Source: Mycobacterium sp. IS-1496 (GTDB lineage: Bacteria > Actinomycetota > Actinomycetes > Mycobacteriales > Mycobacteriaceae). From it: a stretch of 64,000 nt of DNA. The translations under genes were made by a program, and so were the position numbers. This document shows, in pieces, positions 38,587-47,564 of the stretch. The stretch is taken from positions 1 to 64,000 of the forward strand of contig NZ_LQIU01000002.1 in NCBI RefSeq assembly GCF_001499995.1, written 5' to 3'. Below the pieces are notes generated by a model, which was not told where the DNA came from, made no database searches, and was given only the letters and a program-made list of their open reading frames with translations. Position 1 is the stretch's first letter. Every line of letters starts with the position of its first letter.

Positions 38587-39504
38587 TCAGCTCGCGAGCG
38601 CGATCGGCACCACCACTTCGGAGTAGCCGGACGCGTCACCGACGACGACCCGGCTGCGCTGTCCGTACACGTCGACGGGGATGTCGCCGGCCAGCGTGAC
38701 GCGGCTCAGCCGCCGGTACTGGTCGTCGTAGTCGGCCACCGCGTAGTGCTGGGTCGCGCGGTTGTCCCAGACCGCCAGGTCACCAGGTTCCCAGCTCCAC
38801 CGCACGGTGTTCTCCAGCTTGGTGACGCGGTTCTGCAGCAGCGCCAGCAGCGCGGTCGACTCGGCGACCCCCAGGCCGACGAACTGTTTGATGAAGTGGC
38901 CGAGCAACAGCACCTTGCGGCCGGTCTCGGGATGGATGCGCACCACCGGGTGTTCGGTCTCGAAGTACTCGGAGACGAACTCCTCGCGGTACTCCCGTTC
39001 GGTGGCGGCGAGCGCCTCACGGCGGCCGTCGTAGTCGGCGGCGTAGTCGAACCTGTTGGTGTGCACGGCCCACAGGTTCTCGACGAGCGCGCGCAGCGGG
39101 GCCGGCAGCTGGTCGTAGGCGGCCTCAGTCGACGCCCACGTGGTGGTGCCGCCGTACTCCGGCAGGGTGACCGCGCGCAGCAGCGAGGCCTTGGGGATGC
39201 GGTCGACGAACGTGACATCGGTGTGCCAGCTGTTGGCCTTGTCGTAGCGCGAGTCGATCGGCAGGATCCGGTGCCCGCGCGAGGTCACCGTCGGATGGGC
39301 CGTCGTCGGGGTGCCCAGCCGCCGCGCGAACGCCAGCTGTCCGTCGTCGTCGAGGTGATGCTGACCGCGGAAGAAGATCACCTTGTGCTCGAGCAACGCC
39401 TCGTTGATCGCGGTCACGGTCGTCGGGTCCAGCCCGCCCCCGACTCGGACCCCGTCGATCCGGGCGCCGATGTTCGCGCCCAACTTCACCACTCGTAACG
39501 ACAT
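38587..39504 (-). CDS. Alpha-ketoglutarate/Fe(II) dioxygenase, alkylsulfatase/TauD type (Rv3406-like)
   Basis: 305-residue TauD/TfdA-family dioxygenase. Iron ligands are H-x-D in NSWHTDVTF and the distal His in [19 protein letters not shown]; the following Arg would bind 2-oxoglutarate. The sequence runs close to my memory of M. tuberculosis Rv3406, a type II alkyl sulfatase that releases sulfate from alkyl sulfate esters. Sulfur scavenging is thus the likely role. ATG start is followed by [18 protein letters not shown]. It diverges from the OpuC-type operon. Confidence 0.85.
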   Translation of the reverse strand: MSLRVVKLGANIGARIDGVRVGGGLDPTTVTAINEALLEHKVIFFRGQHHLDDDGQLAFARRLGTPTTAHPTVTSRGHRILPIDSRYDKANSWHTDVTFVDRIPKASLLRAVTLPEYGGTTTWASTEAAYDQLPAPLRALVENLWAVHTNRFDYAADYDGRREALAATEREYREEFVSEYFETEHPVVRIHPETGRKVLLLGHFIKQFVGLGVAESTALLALLQNRVTKLENTVRWSWEPGDLAVWDNRATQHYAVADYDDQYRRLSRVTLAGDIPVDVYGQRSRVVVGDASGYSEVVVPIALAS

Positions 39505-39585
39505 GCCGGTCAGGGTGGCCGCCGCGCCGACGCCGCACCATGGTTTGACTCATGGCGAACCGAACCCCCGTCGCGCCGTCGGGTC

Positions 39586-39610
39586 GTTTCGTTTTCCTTG
39601 ACCGGGGGTA
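39586..39610 (+). promoter_or_regulatory. SigF-like promoter of the osmoprotectant ABC operon
   Basis: GTTT (39586-39589), sixteen bases, then GGGTA (39606-39610) match the mycobacterial SigF pattern GTTT-N15-17-GGGTA. The first gene starts about 44 bases downstream (39654) after a GGAGG site. This fits a general-stress sigma factor controlling osmoprotectant uptake. Confidence 0.5.
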
Positions 39611-39653
39611 CCAGCGAATTCGGCATTCAACGAGCCGAGACGCGGAGGTGGTC

Positions 39654-40301
39654 GTGCGGGAGCTGTGGGACTACCTCAGAACCCACCAGGCACAGCTGAT
39701 CTTCGACTCGTACCAGCATGTCAGCGCGGTGGTGCAGAGCGTGCTCATCGCGACGGTCATCGGCGTCGCGATCGGGGTGCTGACCTACCGCAACGCCACC
39801 GCGGCCAACCTCGCCACCGCGACGTCGAGTGTGATCCTCACGGTGCCGGCGTTCGCACTGCTCGGTCTGCTGATCCCGCTGTTCGGCCTCGGCGTGGTGC
39901 CGAGCGTGGCGGCGCTGGTGCTGTACTCGCTGCTGCCGATCATCCGAAACACGATCGTCGGGCTCAACGCCGTCGACCCGGCCCTCACCGACGCGGCGCG
40001 CGGTATCGGCATGAGCCGGATGGCGACCCTGGGCCGTGTCGAACTGCGGCTGGTGTGGCCGTCGATCCTGTCGGCCATGCGGATCAGCACCCAGATGTCG
40101 ATGGGCGTGCTGGCCATCGCCGCCTACGTCAAGGGCCCCGGACTCGGAAACCTGATATTCGCCGGGCTGGCCCGGGTCGGCAGCCCCACCGCCGTCCCCA
40201 TGGCGCTCACCGGAACCCTGCTGATCGTCATCCTCGCCCTCGTCCTCGACGCCGTGCTGGTGCTGATCGGCCGGCTCACCACATCGAAAGGCATTCGATG
40301 A
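39654..40301 (+). CDS. OpuC/ProW-type osmoprotectant ABC transporter permease
   Basis: 215-residue inner-membrane permease with about five to six helices and the permease-ATPase coupling loop (AVDPALTDAARGIGMSRMATL). GTG 39654 is chosen because GGAGG lies five bases upstream and a SigF-like promoter lies just before it; the alternative ATG 39552 would place that promoter inside the gene. It is the first of four genes joined by ATGA/GTGA overlaps. The system would import glycine betaine, choline or similar solutes. Confidence 0.9.
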   Translation: MRELWDYLRTHQAQLIFDSYQHVSAVVQSVLIATVIGVAIGVLTYRNATAANLATATSSVILTVPAFALLGLLIPLFGLGVVPSVAALVLYSLLPIIRNTIVGLNAVDPALTDAARGIGMSRMATLGRVELRLVWPSILSAMRISTQMSMGVLAIAAYVKGPGLGNLIFAGLARVGSPTAVPMALTGTLLIVILALVLDAVLVLIGRLTTSKGIR

Positions 40302-41473
40302 CAACACAGAACGGCGCGACGGTGACCGATCCGTCCGGAGTGCGCATCGAACTCGACCACGTGTCCAAGGTGTATCCGGGCGCGGCCGAACCCGCGGTCG
40401 ACGATGCGTCGCTGGACATTCCGGCCGGTGAGATCGTCGTCTTCGTCGGACCCTCCGGGTGCGGTAAGACCACGATGATGCGGATGATCAACCGGCTCTC
40501 CGAGCCGACCTCCGGTCAGATCCGCATCGGGGACGTGGACGCGCTGTCGATCAAACCGACCGAACTGCGGCGCAAGATCGGTTACTCCATCCAGCAGGCC
40601 GGCCTGTTCCCGCACATGACCATCCGGCAGAACGTCGGCCTGGTGCCCGGGCTGTTGCGCTGGGATCGCAAACGCATCGAGTCGCGGGTCGACGAACTGC
40701 TCGACCTGGTCGGGCTCGATCCGGGACAGTACGCCGACCGGTATCCGCGGCAGCTGTCCGGCGGTCAGCAGCAGCGCGTCGGGGTGGCCAGGGCACTGGC
40801 CGCCGACCCGCCCGTCCTGTTGATGGACGAGCCCTTCGGCGCCGTCGACCCGATCACCCGCAGCACCCTGCAGGACGAATTGCTGCGTCTGCAAACCGAA
40901 TTGCGCAAGACCATCGTGTTCGTCACCCACGACTTCGGGGAGGCCGTCAAGCTCGGTGACCGCATCGCGGTGCTCGGCCCCCGCTCGAAGCTGCTGCAGT
41001 ACGACACCCCCCAGAACATCCTGGCCAGCCCCGCCGACGACACCGTGGCCGGCTTCGTCGGCTCCGGTGCCTCCCTGCGGCAGCTCGGGCTGATGCGGAT
41101 CAAGGACATCGAGTTGCGCGACCATCTGGCCGTTCACGAGGACGACTCCCTCGAACAGGTCCGCAGCACGCTGGCGGGCAGCGACGCCGAGTGGGCGGTG
41201 ATCCTCGACCACCGCGACCGTCCGGTGAAGTGGGTGCGGGAGAACCGGTTGCGCAACGCCGCGTCGCTCTCGGACGCCGCGGAGGACCTCGACGTCGTCA
41301 GCACGCACTCCACCCTCGAGGACGCCCTGGAAGCCATCCTCGCCGAACAGCACGCCTCCGCGGTGGTGACCGGGGCCGGCGGCCGGTACGCCGGGCTGGT
41401 CACCCTGGAGATGCTCATCGACACGATCACCCGGCTGCGCGCGGAGGCCAACGCGGAGAACTCCGAATCGTGA
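40298..41473 (+). CDS. OpuC/ProV-type osmoprotectant ABC transporter ATPase with CBS domains
   Basis: 391-residue ATP-binding subunit. Walker A is FVGPSGCGKTTMMRMINRL, the ABC signature is RQLSGGQQQRVGVARALA and Walker B is PPVLLMDEPFGAVDP. The last 120 residues form a CBS pair (MRIKDIELRDHLAVHEDD... to ASAVVTGAGGRYAGLVT), as in OpuA/OpuC ATPases that sense ionic strength. Translationally coupled to both permease genes. Confidence 0.93.
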   Translation: MTTQNGATVTDPSGVRIELDHVSKVYPGAAEPAVDDASLDIPAGEIVVFVGPSGCGKTTMMRMINRLSEPTSGQIRIGDVDALSIKPTELRRKIGYSIQQAGLFPHMTIRQNVGLVPGLLRWDRKRIESRVDELLDLVGLDPGQYADRYPRQLSGGQQQRVGVARALAADPPVLLMDEPFGAVDPITRSTLQDELLRLQTELRKTIVFVTHDFGEAVKLGDRIAVLGPRSKLLQYDTPQNILASPADDTVAGFVGSGASLRQLGLMRIKDIELRDHLAVHEDDSLEQVRSTLAGSDAEWAVILDHRDRPVKWVRENRLRNAASLSDAAEDLDVVSTHSTLEDALEAILAEQHASAVVTGAGGRYAGLVTLEMLIDTITRLRAEANAENSES

Positions 41474-42249
41474 GCACCGTCGCCGACCGGGCTCGGGATC
41501 GCAAGGCGCCCAAGACCGCATCCGCCGAGCGGCTGCGGCTGCTCATCCAGCCGGCGCTCGTGCTCGTCGTCGGTGCCGCGGTGGTGTTCTGGGCGTTCAA
41601 CCGCGATCTCACCGCGACGCAACAGGAGAACATCAACCCCGGCAACGTGGCGACGCTGATCTGGCAGCATCTGCTCATCACCGCCGCGGTGACGGCGATC
41701 GTGCTGGCGGTCGGCGTCCCGCTGGGTGTCCTCGTCACCCGCCCGGGCGCCAAGGCGTTGCGGCCCTTGTTCATCGGCGTGGCCAACGTCGGCCAGGCGG
41801 CCCCGGCGATCGGTCTGCTGGTGCTGCTCTTCCTGCTCACCGCGCGGACCGGGTTCTGGATCGGCGTCCTGCCGATCGCGCTCTACTCGCTGCTTCCGGT
41901 GCTGGCGAGCACCATCCTCGGCCTCGACCAGGTGGACCGCTCGTTCATCGACGCTGGGCTCGGACAGGGGATGTCGCGCAAGGGTCTGCTGCTGCGCGTG
42001 GAACTCCCGCTGGCGGTGCCCTACATCCTCGCCGGCATGCGCACCTCACTGGTGCTGGCCGTCGGCACCGCGACGCTGTCGTTCCTCGTCAACGCCGGCG
42101 GCCTGGGCATCCTCATCGACACCGGCTACAAGCTGCAGGACAACGTCACGCTGATCCTCGGCAGTGTGCTCGCCGTCTGCCTGGCCCTGCTGGTCGACTG
42201 GCTCGGCGGACTCGCCGAATTCTTCCTGAACCCCAAGGGGCTCCGATGA
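41470..42249 (+). CDS. OpuC/ProW-type osmoprotectant ABC transporter permease
   Basis: 259-residue second permease. A cytosolic N-terminus precedes a membrane helix near residues 25-45 and the permease domain (GVANVGQAAPAIGLLVLLFLL; coupling loop QVDRSFIDAGLGQGMSRKGLL). GTG 41470 overlaps the ATPase stop and its stop overlaps the binding-protein start. It is about 45 residues longer than the first permease because of the N-terminal extension. Confidence 0.92.
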   Translation: MSTVADRARDRKAPKTASAERLRLLIQPALVLVVGAAVVFWAFNRDLTATQQENINPGNVATLIWQHLLITAAVTAIVLAVGVPLGVLVTRPGAKALRPLFIGVANVGQAAPAIGLLVLLFLLTARTGFWIGVLPIALYSLLPVLASTILGLDQVDRSFIDAGLGQGMSRKGLLLRVELPLAVPYILAGMRTSLVLAVGTATLSFLVNAGGLGILIDTGYKLQDNVTLILGSVLAVCLALLVDWLGGLAEFFLNPKGLR

Positions 42250-43268
42250 ACGGCGATTTCGGTGTACTTCGTCGCGGCCGGCGCAACCGACGACACCGGC
42301 ATCGCCGGGTGACGGCGGCCCTGCTCGCGGTGTTGCTCACCGTGAGCGGGTGCGGGCTCGGCTCGGGCAGCACCGTCCCGCTGATGGTGGGGCCGGGTTC
42401 GGTCAGGCCGACGCCGGGTCTGGAGGGCGTGCAGATCACCGTCGGCTCCAAGGAGTACACCGAGCAGGTCATCCTGGGCTACATCCTGGAGTTCACGCTG
42501 ATGGCGGCCGGCGCACAGGTGCGCGACCTGACCGGCATCGTCGGCTCGCGCAGCACGCGGGAGGCGCAGCTGCGGGGGCAGGTCGACGTGGCCTACGAGT
42601 TCACCGGCAACGCGTGGATCAACTACCTCGGCCACGAGAAGCCGATCCCGAACACCCGCGAACAGTTCGAGGCCGTACGCGACGAGGACCTCGAGCGCAA
42701 CGACATGGTCTGGCTCGACCCCGGACCGATGGACGACACGTACGCGCTGGCGGCCAGCAAGCAGGTGATCGAACGGACCGGCGTCCGCACCCTGTCGCAG
42801 TACGCCGACCTGGTCCGGTCCAACCCCGCAGCGGCCAAGACCTGTGTCGACACCGAGTTCCGCGCGCGCCAGGACGGGTTCCCCGGGATGGCGGCCGCGT
42901 ACGGTTTCGACCCCGCGCGGGCCCAGACCCCGATTTTGCAGGTCGGCATCATCTACCAGGCCACGGCCGACGGCCGGCAGTGCGATTTCGGTGAGGTCTT
43001 CACCACCGACGGCCGCATCGCCGCCCTCGACCTGACCGTCCTCACCGACGACAAGCAGTTCTTCGCGCACTACAACCCGTCGGTGACGATGAAACGCGGG
43101 TTCTTCGACGCCCATCCGGAGATCGCCGAGGTCACCGCGCCCGTCACCGCCGCCCTCACCAATGAGGCGATCATCGAGATGAACAAACAGGTCGACGTCG
43201 AAGGGCGGGATCCCGCGATCGTCGCACGCGACTGGATGGTCGCCGAAGGGTTCGTCACCCCCGCCTGA
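42246..43268 (+). CDS. OpuC/ProX-type osmoprotectant-binding lipoprotein
   Basis: 340-residue extracytoplasmic solute-binding protein. The N-terminus is strongly basic (Arg/His-rich, about 22 residues), then a hydrophobic segment ends in the lipobox VSGC near residue 36. The mature domain starts with VQITVGSKEYTEQVILGY, the OpuAC/ProX family opening. It supplies the ligand to the coupled transporter. Ligand choice (betaine, choline, carnitine) cannot be read from sequence. Confidence 0.92.
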   Translation: MNGDFGVLRRGRRNRRHRHRRVTAALLAVLLTVSGCGLGSGSTVPLMVGPGSVRPTPGLEGVQITVGSKEYTEQVILGYILEFTLMAAGAQVRDLTGIVGSRSTREAQLRGQVDVAYEFTGNAWINYLGHEKPIPNTREQFEAVRDEDLERNDMVWLDPGPMDDTYALAASKQVIERTGVRTLSQYADLVRSNPAAAKTCVDTEFRARQDGFPGMAAAYGFDPARAQTPILQVGIIYQATADGRQCDFGEVFTTDGRIAALDLTVLTDDKQFFAHYNPSVTMKRGFFDAHPEIAEVTAPVTAALTNEAIIEMNKQVDVEGRDPAIVARDWMVAEGFVTPA

Positions 43269-43289
43269 CCGGGGCGAATGGCCCGGCTG

Positions 43290-43305
43290 TGTGGCGTCCG
43301 TCACA
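43290..43305. promoter_or_regulatory. CRP-like operator upstream of the small ORF and cobN
   Basis: TGTGGCGTCCGTCACA matches the mycobacterial CRP consensus TGTG-N8-CACA exactly in both half-sites. It lies in the 153-base gap after the transporter operon and 117 bases before the small ORF. The same bases could form a weak hairpin ending the transporter transcript. Confidence 0.45.
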
Positions 43306-43421
43306 CGCCCGGCGTAGTTGATCGGTCCGGCACAAACAGTGGCCTGCGCTGCGTCCCGGTCGTACGTTGCCAGTGAGCCGATACCGCGGGTACCGGTTAA
43401 CTGACTCGAAAGGGGTGTCCA

Positions 43422-43529
43422 GTGTTCGCACTGATCGCCATCGCCGTGACGCTGTTCGTCCTCCTCGCCGTACTCGGCCTGCCCTATCAGCAGTCGTGGT
43501 ACGGCCGGTGGGGTGGCTCGGACCAGTGA
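43422..43529 (+). CDS. 35-residue single-pass membrane peptide upstream of cobN
   Basis: A GTG start after GAAAGGGG begins a 35-codon frame. Residues 1-21 form one clean hydrophobic helix (MFALIAIAVTLFVLLAVLGL) and the tail is aromatic and polar (YQQSWYGRWGGSDQ), ending 27 bases before cobN. Good ribosome site, membrane-helix character and position argue for a real small protein, possibly cotranscribed with cobN. No family is recognised. Confidence 0.6.
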   Translation: MFALIAIAVTLFVLLAVLGLPYQQSWYGRWGGSDQ

Positions 43530-43556
43530 GCGGATGCGGTGGGGTACGAATGGTGA

Positions 43557-46500
43557 GTGACCCCGCCGCACCCCGCGCCGACCGTCCTGCTCCTGTCGAC
43601 CTCTGACACCGACCTGATCACCGCCCGCTCCAGCGGCGCGCGGTATCGCTGGGCGAACCCGTCCCGGCTGGTGACCGGGGAGCTCGACGAGCTGCTCGAC
43701 GGCGCGGACGTCGTCGTCATCCGGATCCTCGGCGGCTACCGGGCCTGGCAGGAGGGCATCGACGCCGTCTCGGCCAAGGGGCTGCCCACCGTGGTGGTCA
43801 GCGGCGAGCAGGCCCCCGATGCGGAGTTGATGCGGCACTCCACGGTCCCGCAGGGCGCCGCACTCCAGGCTCACGTCTACCTCGCACAGGGCGGCGTGGA
43901 CAACCTGCGTCAGCTGTACGCCTTCCTCTGCGACACGCTGCTGATGACGGGCTTCGGGTTCGCTCCGCCCGCCACCACGCCCACCTGGGGGCTGCTCGAC
44001 CGGGACGTCCCCGCCGCCGACGGGCCGACGGTCGCCGTCCTGTACTACCGGGCTCAGCAACTGGCGGGCAACACCGCCTACATCGAGGCGCTCTGCGACG
44101 CGATCGAGGCGCAAGGCGGGCGGCCGCTGCCGGTGTACTGCGCCTCGCTGCGCAACGCCGACCCGGAACTGCTGACGCTTCTGGGATCCGCGGACGCGCT
44201 GATCACCACCGTGCTCGCGGCGGGCGCGGCCACCCCCGCCGCCGTGGGCGCCGGGGGCGACGACGACAGTTGGAACGTCGCCCACCTCGCCGCGCTGGAC
44301 GTGCCCATCCTGCAGGGCCTCTGCCTGACCAGTTCCCGCGCGCAGTGGTCCGACAATGACGACGGCCTGTCGCCGCTCGACGTGGCCACGCAGGTGGCCG
44401 TCCCCGAATTCGACGGCCGCGTCATCACCGTGCCGTTCTCGTTCAAGGAGATCGACGGCGAAGGCCTGATCTCCTACGTCGCCGACCCCGAACGGTGCGC
44501 CCGGGTGGCCGGCATCGCCCTGCGGCACGCACGCCTGCGCCGAATTCCTGTGCGAGACAAGCGGATAGCGGTGGTGTTCTCGGCCTATCCGACCAAGCAT
44601 GCGCGGATCGGCAACGCCGTCGGACTCGACACCCCCGCGAGCGCGGTGGCATTGCTGCGGGCCATGCGGGAGGCCGGCTACGACATCGGTGAGGTACCCG
44701 GTGTGGAAGCCCAGGACGGGGACGCGCTGATCCACGCCCTCATCGAGCGCGGCGGTCAGGACCCGGAGTGGCTCACCGACGGTCAGCTGACCGGAAACCC
44801 GGTTCGACTGTCCGCCAACGACTATCGCGCCTGGTTCGCCACCCTGCCCGCCGAACTGACCGACGCCGTCGTCGAACACTGGGGCCCACCGCCCGGTGAG
44901 CTCTTCGTCGACCGCACCGGCGATCCCGACGGCGAGATCGTCATCGCCGCACTACAAACCGGCAACATCGTGCTGATGGTGCAGCCGCCCCGCGGATTCG
45001 GGGAGAACCCGGTGGCCATCTACCACGATCCCGATCTGCCGCCCAGTCACCACTACCTCGCGGCCTACCGCTGGATCGACTCCGGGTTCGGCGCCCACGC
45101 CGTCGTGCACCTCGGCAAGCACGGCAACCTCGAGTGGCTGCCGGGTAAGACGCTGGGCATGTCGGCGGCCTGTGGCACCGACGCCGCACTCGGCGATCTG
45201 CCGCTGATCTACCCCTTCCTGGTCAACGACCCGGGGGAGGGGACCCAGGCCAAGCGACGGGCCCACGCCACCCTGGTCGACCACCTCATCCCCCCGATGG
45301 CCCGGGCCGAATCCTACGGTGACATCGCGCGTCTCGAGCAACTCCTCGACGAACACGCCAACGTCTCGGCGCTCGATCCGAACAAGCTCCCCGCGGTGCG
45401 CCAACAGATCTGGACGTTGATGCGGGCGGCGAAGATGGACCATGACTTGGGTCTCGAGGAACGCCCCGACGAGGACTCGTTCGACGACATGCTGCTGCAC
45501 GTCGACGGATGGCTCTGCGAGATCAAGGACGTCCAGATCCGCGACGGGCTGCACATCCTGGGCGCTCCGCCCGCCGGCGAGGCCGAACTGGACCTCGTGC
45601 TGGCGATCCTGCGCGCCCGCCAACTCTTCGGCGGCGAGCAGACCCTGCCCGGACTGCGCCAGGCCCTCGGCCTCGCCGAGGACGGCCACGACGAGCGAAC
45701 CAGCGTCGACGCCGTCGAAGCCAGGGCCCGGCACCTGGTGGCGGCGCTGCAGGCGGCCGGCTGGGATGCCGCGGTGGTGGACACCATCACCGACGACGCG
45801 CAGGTGGCGGCGATCCTGCGGTTCGCCGCCACCGAGGTGGTGCCGCGGCTGGCCGGTACGGCGGCCGAGATCACGCAGGTGCTGCGTGCGCTCGACGGCC
45901 GCTACATCGCCGCGGGCCCTTCAGGATCCCCGTTGCGCGGGCTGGTCAACGTCCTGCCGACCGGGCGCAACTTCTACTCCGTGGACCCCAAGGCCGTGCC
46001 CTCCCGGCTGGCGTGGGAAACCGGTGTGGCCATGGCGGATTCGCTGCTCGAGCGCTACCGCCACGACCACGGGACGTGGCCGCGGTCGGTCGGGCTGTCG
46101 GTGTGGGGCACCTCGGCCATGCGGACCTCCGGTGACGACATCGCCGAAGTCCTTGCGCTGCTCGGTGTCCGGCCGGTTTGGGATGACGCGTCCCGCCGGG
46201 TCGTCGACCTCGAGCCGATCACACCGGCCGAACTCGGCCGGCCGCGCATCGACGTCACGGTCCGGATCTCCGGCTTCTTCCGTGACGCCTTCCCGCACGT
46301 GGTCGCCATGCTCGACGACGCGGTCACTCTCGTCGCGGGGCTCGACGAATCCGACGACGACAACTACGTCCGCGCCCACACCCGGGCCGACCTCGCCCAG
46401 CACGGTGACCAACGGCGCGCCACCACACGGATATTCGGATCCAAGCCGGGTACCTACGGGGCGGGGCTGCTGCAGTTGATCGACAGCCGCAACTGGCGCG

Positions 46501-47141
46501 ACGACGCCGACCTCGCCGAGGTCTACACCGCGTGGGGCGGATTCGCCTACGGCCGCGGACTGGACGGCAGACCCGCCGCCGACGACATGAACCGCAGCTA
46601 CCGGCGAATCGCGGTCGCCGCCAAGAACACCGACACCCGCGAACACGACATCGCCGACTCCGACGACTACTTCCAGTACCACGGCGGGATGGTCGCCACG
46701 GTGCGCGCGCTGACGGGCAAGGCCCCCGCCGCCTACATCGGTGACAACACCCGGCCCGACGCCGTACGCACCCGCACGCTGTCGGAGGAGACCAACCGGG
46801 TCTTCCGCGCCCGCGTGGTCAACCCCCGCTGGATCACCGCGATGCGCAGGCACGGCTACAAGGGCGCGTTCGAGATGGCCGCGACGGTGGACTACCTGTT
46901 CGGTTACGACGCCACGGCACACGTCATGGCGGACTGGATGTACGACAGGCTGTCGCAGGAGTACGTGCTCGACGCGGAGAACCGCAAGTTCATGGAGGAA
47001 TCGAATCCGTGGGCGCTGCACGGGATGGCCGAACGGTTGTTGGAGGCCGCCGGACGCGGCATGTGGGCCGAACCCGACCCCGCCACGCTGGACGGTCTGC
47101 GCCAGGTGCTGTTGGAGACCGAGGGGGAGTTGGAAGGCTGA
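43557..47141 (+). CDS. cobN: Cobaltochelatase subunit CobN
   Basis: 1194-residue large subunit of the aerobic cobaltochelatase, which inserts Co2+ into hydrogenobyrinic acid a,c-diamide with CobS and CobT. The sequence opens TVLLLSTSDTDLITARSSG, as in mycobacterial CobN. It contains typical blocks such as VHLGKHGNLEWLPGKTLGMS and GLVNVLPTGRNFYSVDPKA. The GTG start gives a near-family N-terminus. Partner genes for the chelatase motor are not in the window. Confidence 0.96.
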   Translation: MTPPHPAPTVLLLSTSDTDLITARSSGARYRWANPSRLVTGELDELLDGADVVVIRILGGYRAWQEGIDAVSAKGLPTVVVSGEQAPDAELMRHSTVPQGAALQAHVYLAQGGVDNLRQLYAFLCDTLLMTGFGFAPPATTPTWGLLDRDVPAADGPTVAVLYYRAQQLAGNTAYIEALCDAIEAQGGRPLPVYCASLRNADPELLTLLGSADALITTVLAAGAATPAAVGAGGDDDSWNVAHLAALDVPILQGLCLTSSRAQWSDNDDGLSPLDVATQVAVPEFDGRVITVPFSFKEIDGEGLISYVADPERCARVAGIALRHARLRRIPVRDKRIAVVFSAYPTKHARIGNAVGLDTPASAVALLRAMREAGYDIGEVPGVEAQDGDALIHALIERGGQDPEWLTDGQLTGNPVRLSANDYRAWFATLPAELTDAVVEHWGPPPGELFVDRTGDPDGEIVIAALQTGNIVLMVQPPRGFGENPVAIYHDPDLPPSHHYLAAYRWIDSGFGAHAVVHLGKHGNLEWLPGKTLGMSAACGTDAALGDLPLIYPFLVNDPGEGTQAKRRAHATLVDHLIPPMARAESYGDIARLEQLLDEHANVSALDPNKLPAVRQQIWTLMRAAKMDHDLGLEERPDEDSFDDMLLHVDGWLCEIKDVQIRDGLHILGAPPAGEAELDLVLAILRARQLFGGEQTLPGLRQALGLAEDGHDERTSVDAVEARARHLVAALQAAGWDAAVVDTITDDAQVAAILRFAATEVVPRLAGTAAEITQVLRALDGRYIAAGPSGSPLRGLVNVLPTGRNFYSVDPKAVPSRLAWETGVAMADSLLERYRHDHGTWPRSVGLSVWGTSAMRTSGDDIAEVLALLGVRPVWDDASRRVVDLEPITPAELGRPRIDVTVRISGFFRDAFPHVVAMLDDAVTLVAGLDESDDDNYVRAHTRADLAQHGDQRRATTRIFGSKPGTYGAGLLQLIDSRNWRDDADLAEVYTAWGGFAYGRGLDGRPAADDMNRSYRRIAVAAKNTDTREHDIADSDDYFQYHGGMVATVRALTGKAPAAYIGDNTRPDAVRTRTLSEETNRVFRARVVNPRWITAMRRHGYKGAFEMAATVDYLFGYDATAHVMADWMYDRLSQEYVLDAENRKFMEESNPWALHGMAERLLEAAGRGMWAEPDPATLDGLRQVLLETEGELEG

Positions 47142-47167
47142 TCCCGGTGCGGTCGGGCGGACGCCGC

Positions 47168-47179
47168 TAGGTTGATCAC
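47168..47179 (+). promoter_or_regulatory. Leaderless-type -10 element for the F420/PPOX pair
   Basis: TAGGTT at 47168-47173 lies six bases before ATG 47180. The same hexamer and spacing precede the GTG at 60945. Confidence 0.42.
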
Positions 47180-47563
47180 ATGGCCCCCACCTTCGCCGAG
47201 ATCGCCGGCTCCGAGTACATCCTGCTGACCACCTTCACCAAGGACGGCCGAGCCAAGCCGACCGCGGTCTGGGCCGCACCGGCCGGCGACAAGCTCCTGG
47301 TGATCACGCAGGAGAAGTCCTGGAAGGTCAAGCGGATCCGCAACACCCGGCGCGTCACGATCGCCAAGTGCGACCGCGCGGGGAAACCGCAGAGTGAGCC
47401 GGTGGAAGCCGCGGCGACGATCCTCGACAAGTCCGCCAACGCCGCCACCTACGACGCGCTCGGAAACCGCTACGGGCTGCTGGGCAAGACGTTCAACGTT
47501 TTCTCGAAGCTGCGCGGGGGCATGAAGAACAACGTGACGATCGAGATCGAGGCGGCGGCCTGA
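47180..47563 (+). CDS. PPOX-class F420-dependent flavin-fold protein (Rv2061c-like), copy 1
   Basis: 127-residue split beta-barrel protein of the pyridoxamine-phosphate-oxidase-like/F420 family, matching Rv2061c in position next to cobN. Conserved text is YILLTTFTKDGRAKPTAVW and DKLLVITQEKSWKVKRIRNT. The substrate is unknown; the fold binds F420 or a flavin. The next gene, one base after this stop, is a clear paralogue. Confidence 0.85.
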   Translation: MAPTFAEIAGSEYILLTTFTKDGRAKPTAVWAAPAGDKLLVITQEKSWKVKRIRNTRRVTIAKCDRAGKPQSEPVEAAATILDKSANAATYDALGNRYGLLGKTFNVFSKLRGGMKNNVTIEIEAAA

Positions 47564-47564
47564 C

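Noticed and set aside
39552..39653. Longer start at 39552 for the first OpuC permease
   Set aside because: It adds a non-membrane tail and would place the SigF-like promoter inside the coding region. GTG 39654 has a GGAGG site at ideal distance.
43269..43556. Cobalamin riboswitch upstream of cobN
   Set aside because: No B12-box-like core. The region holds a CRP-like site and a small ORF instead.
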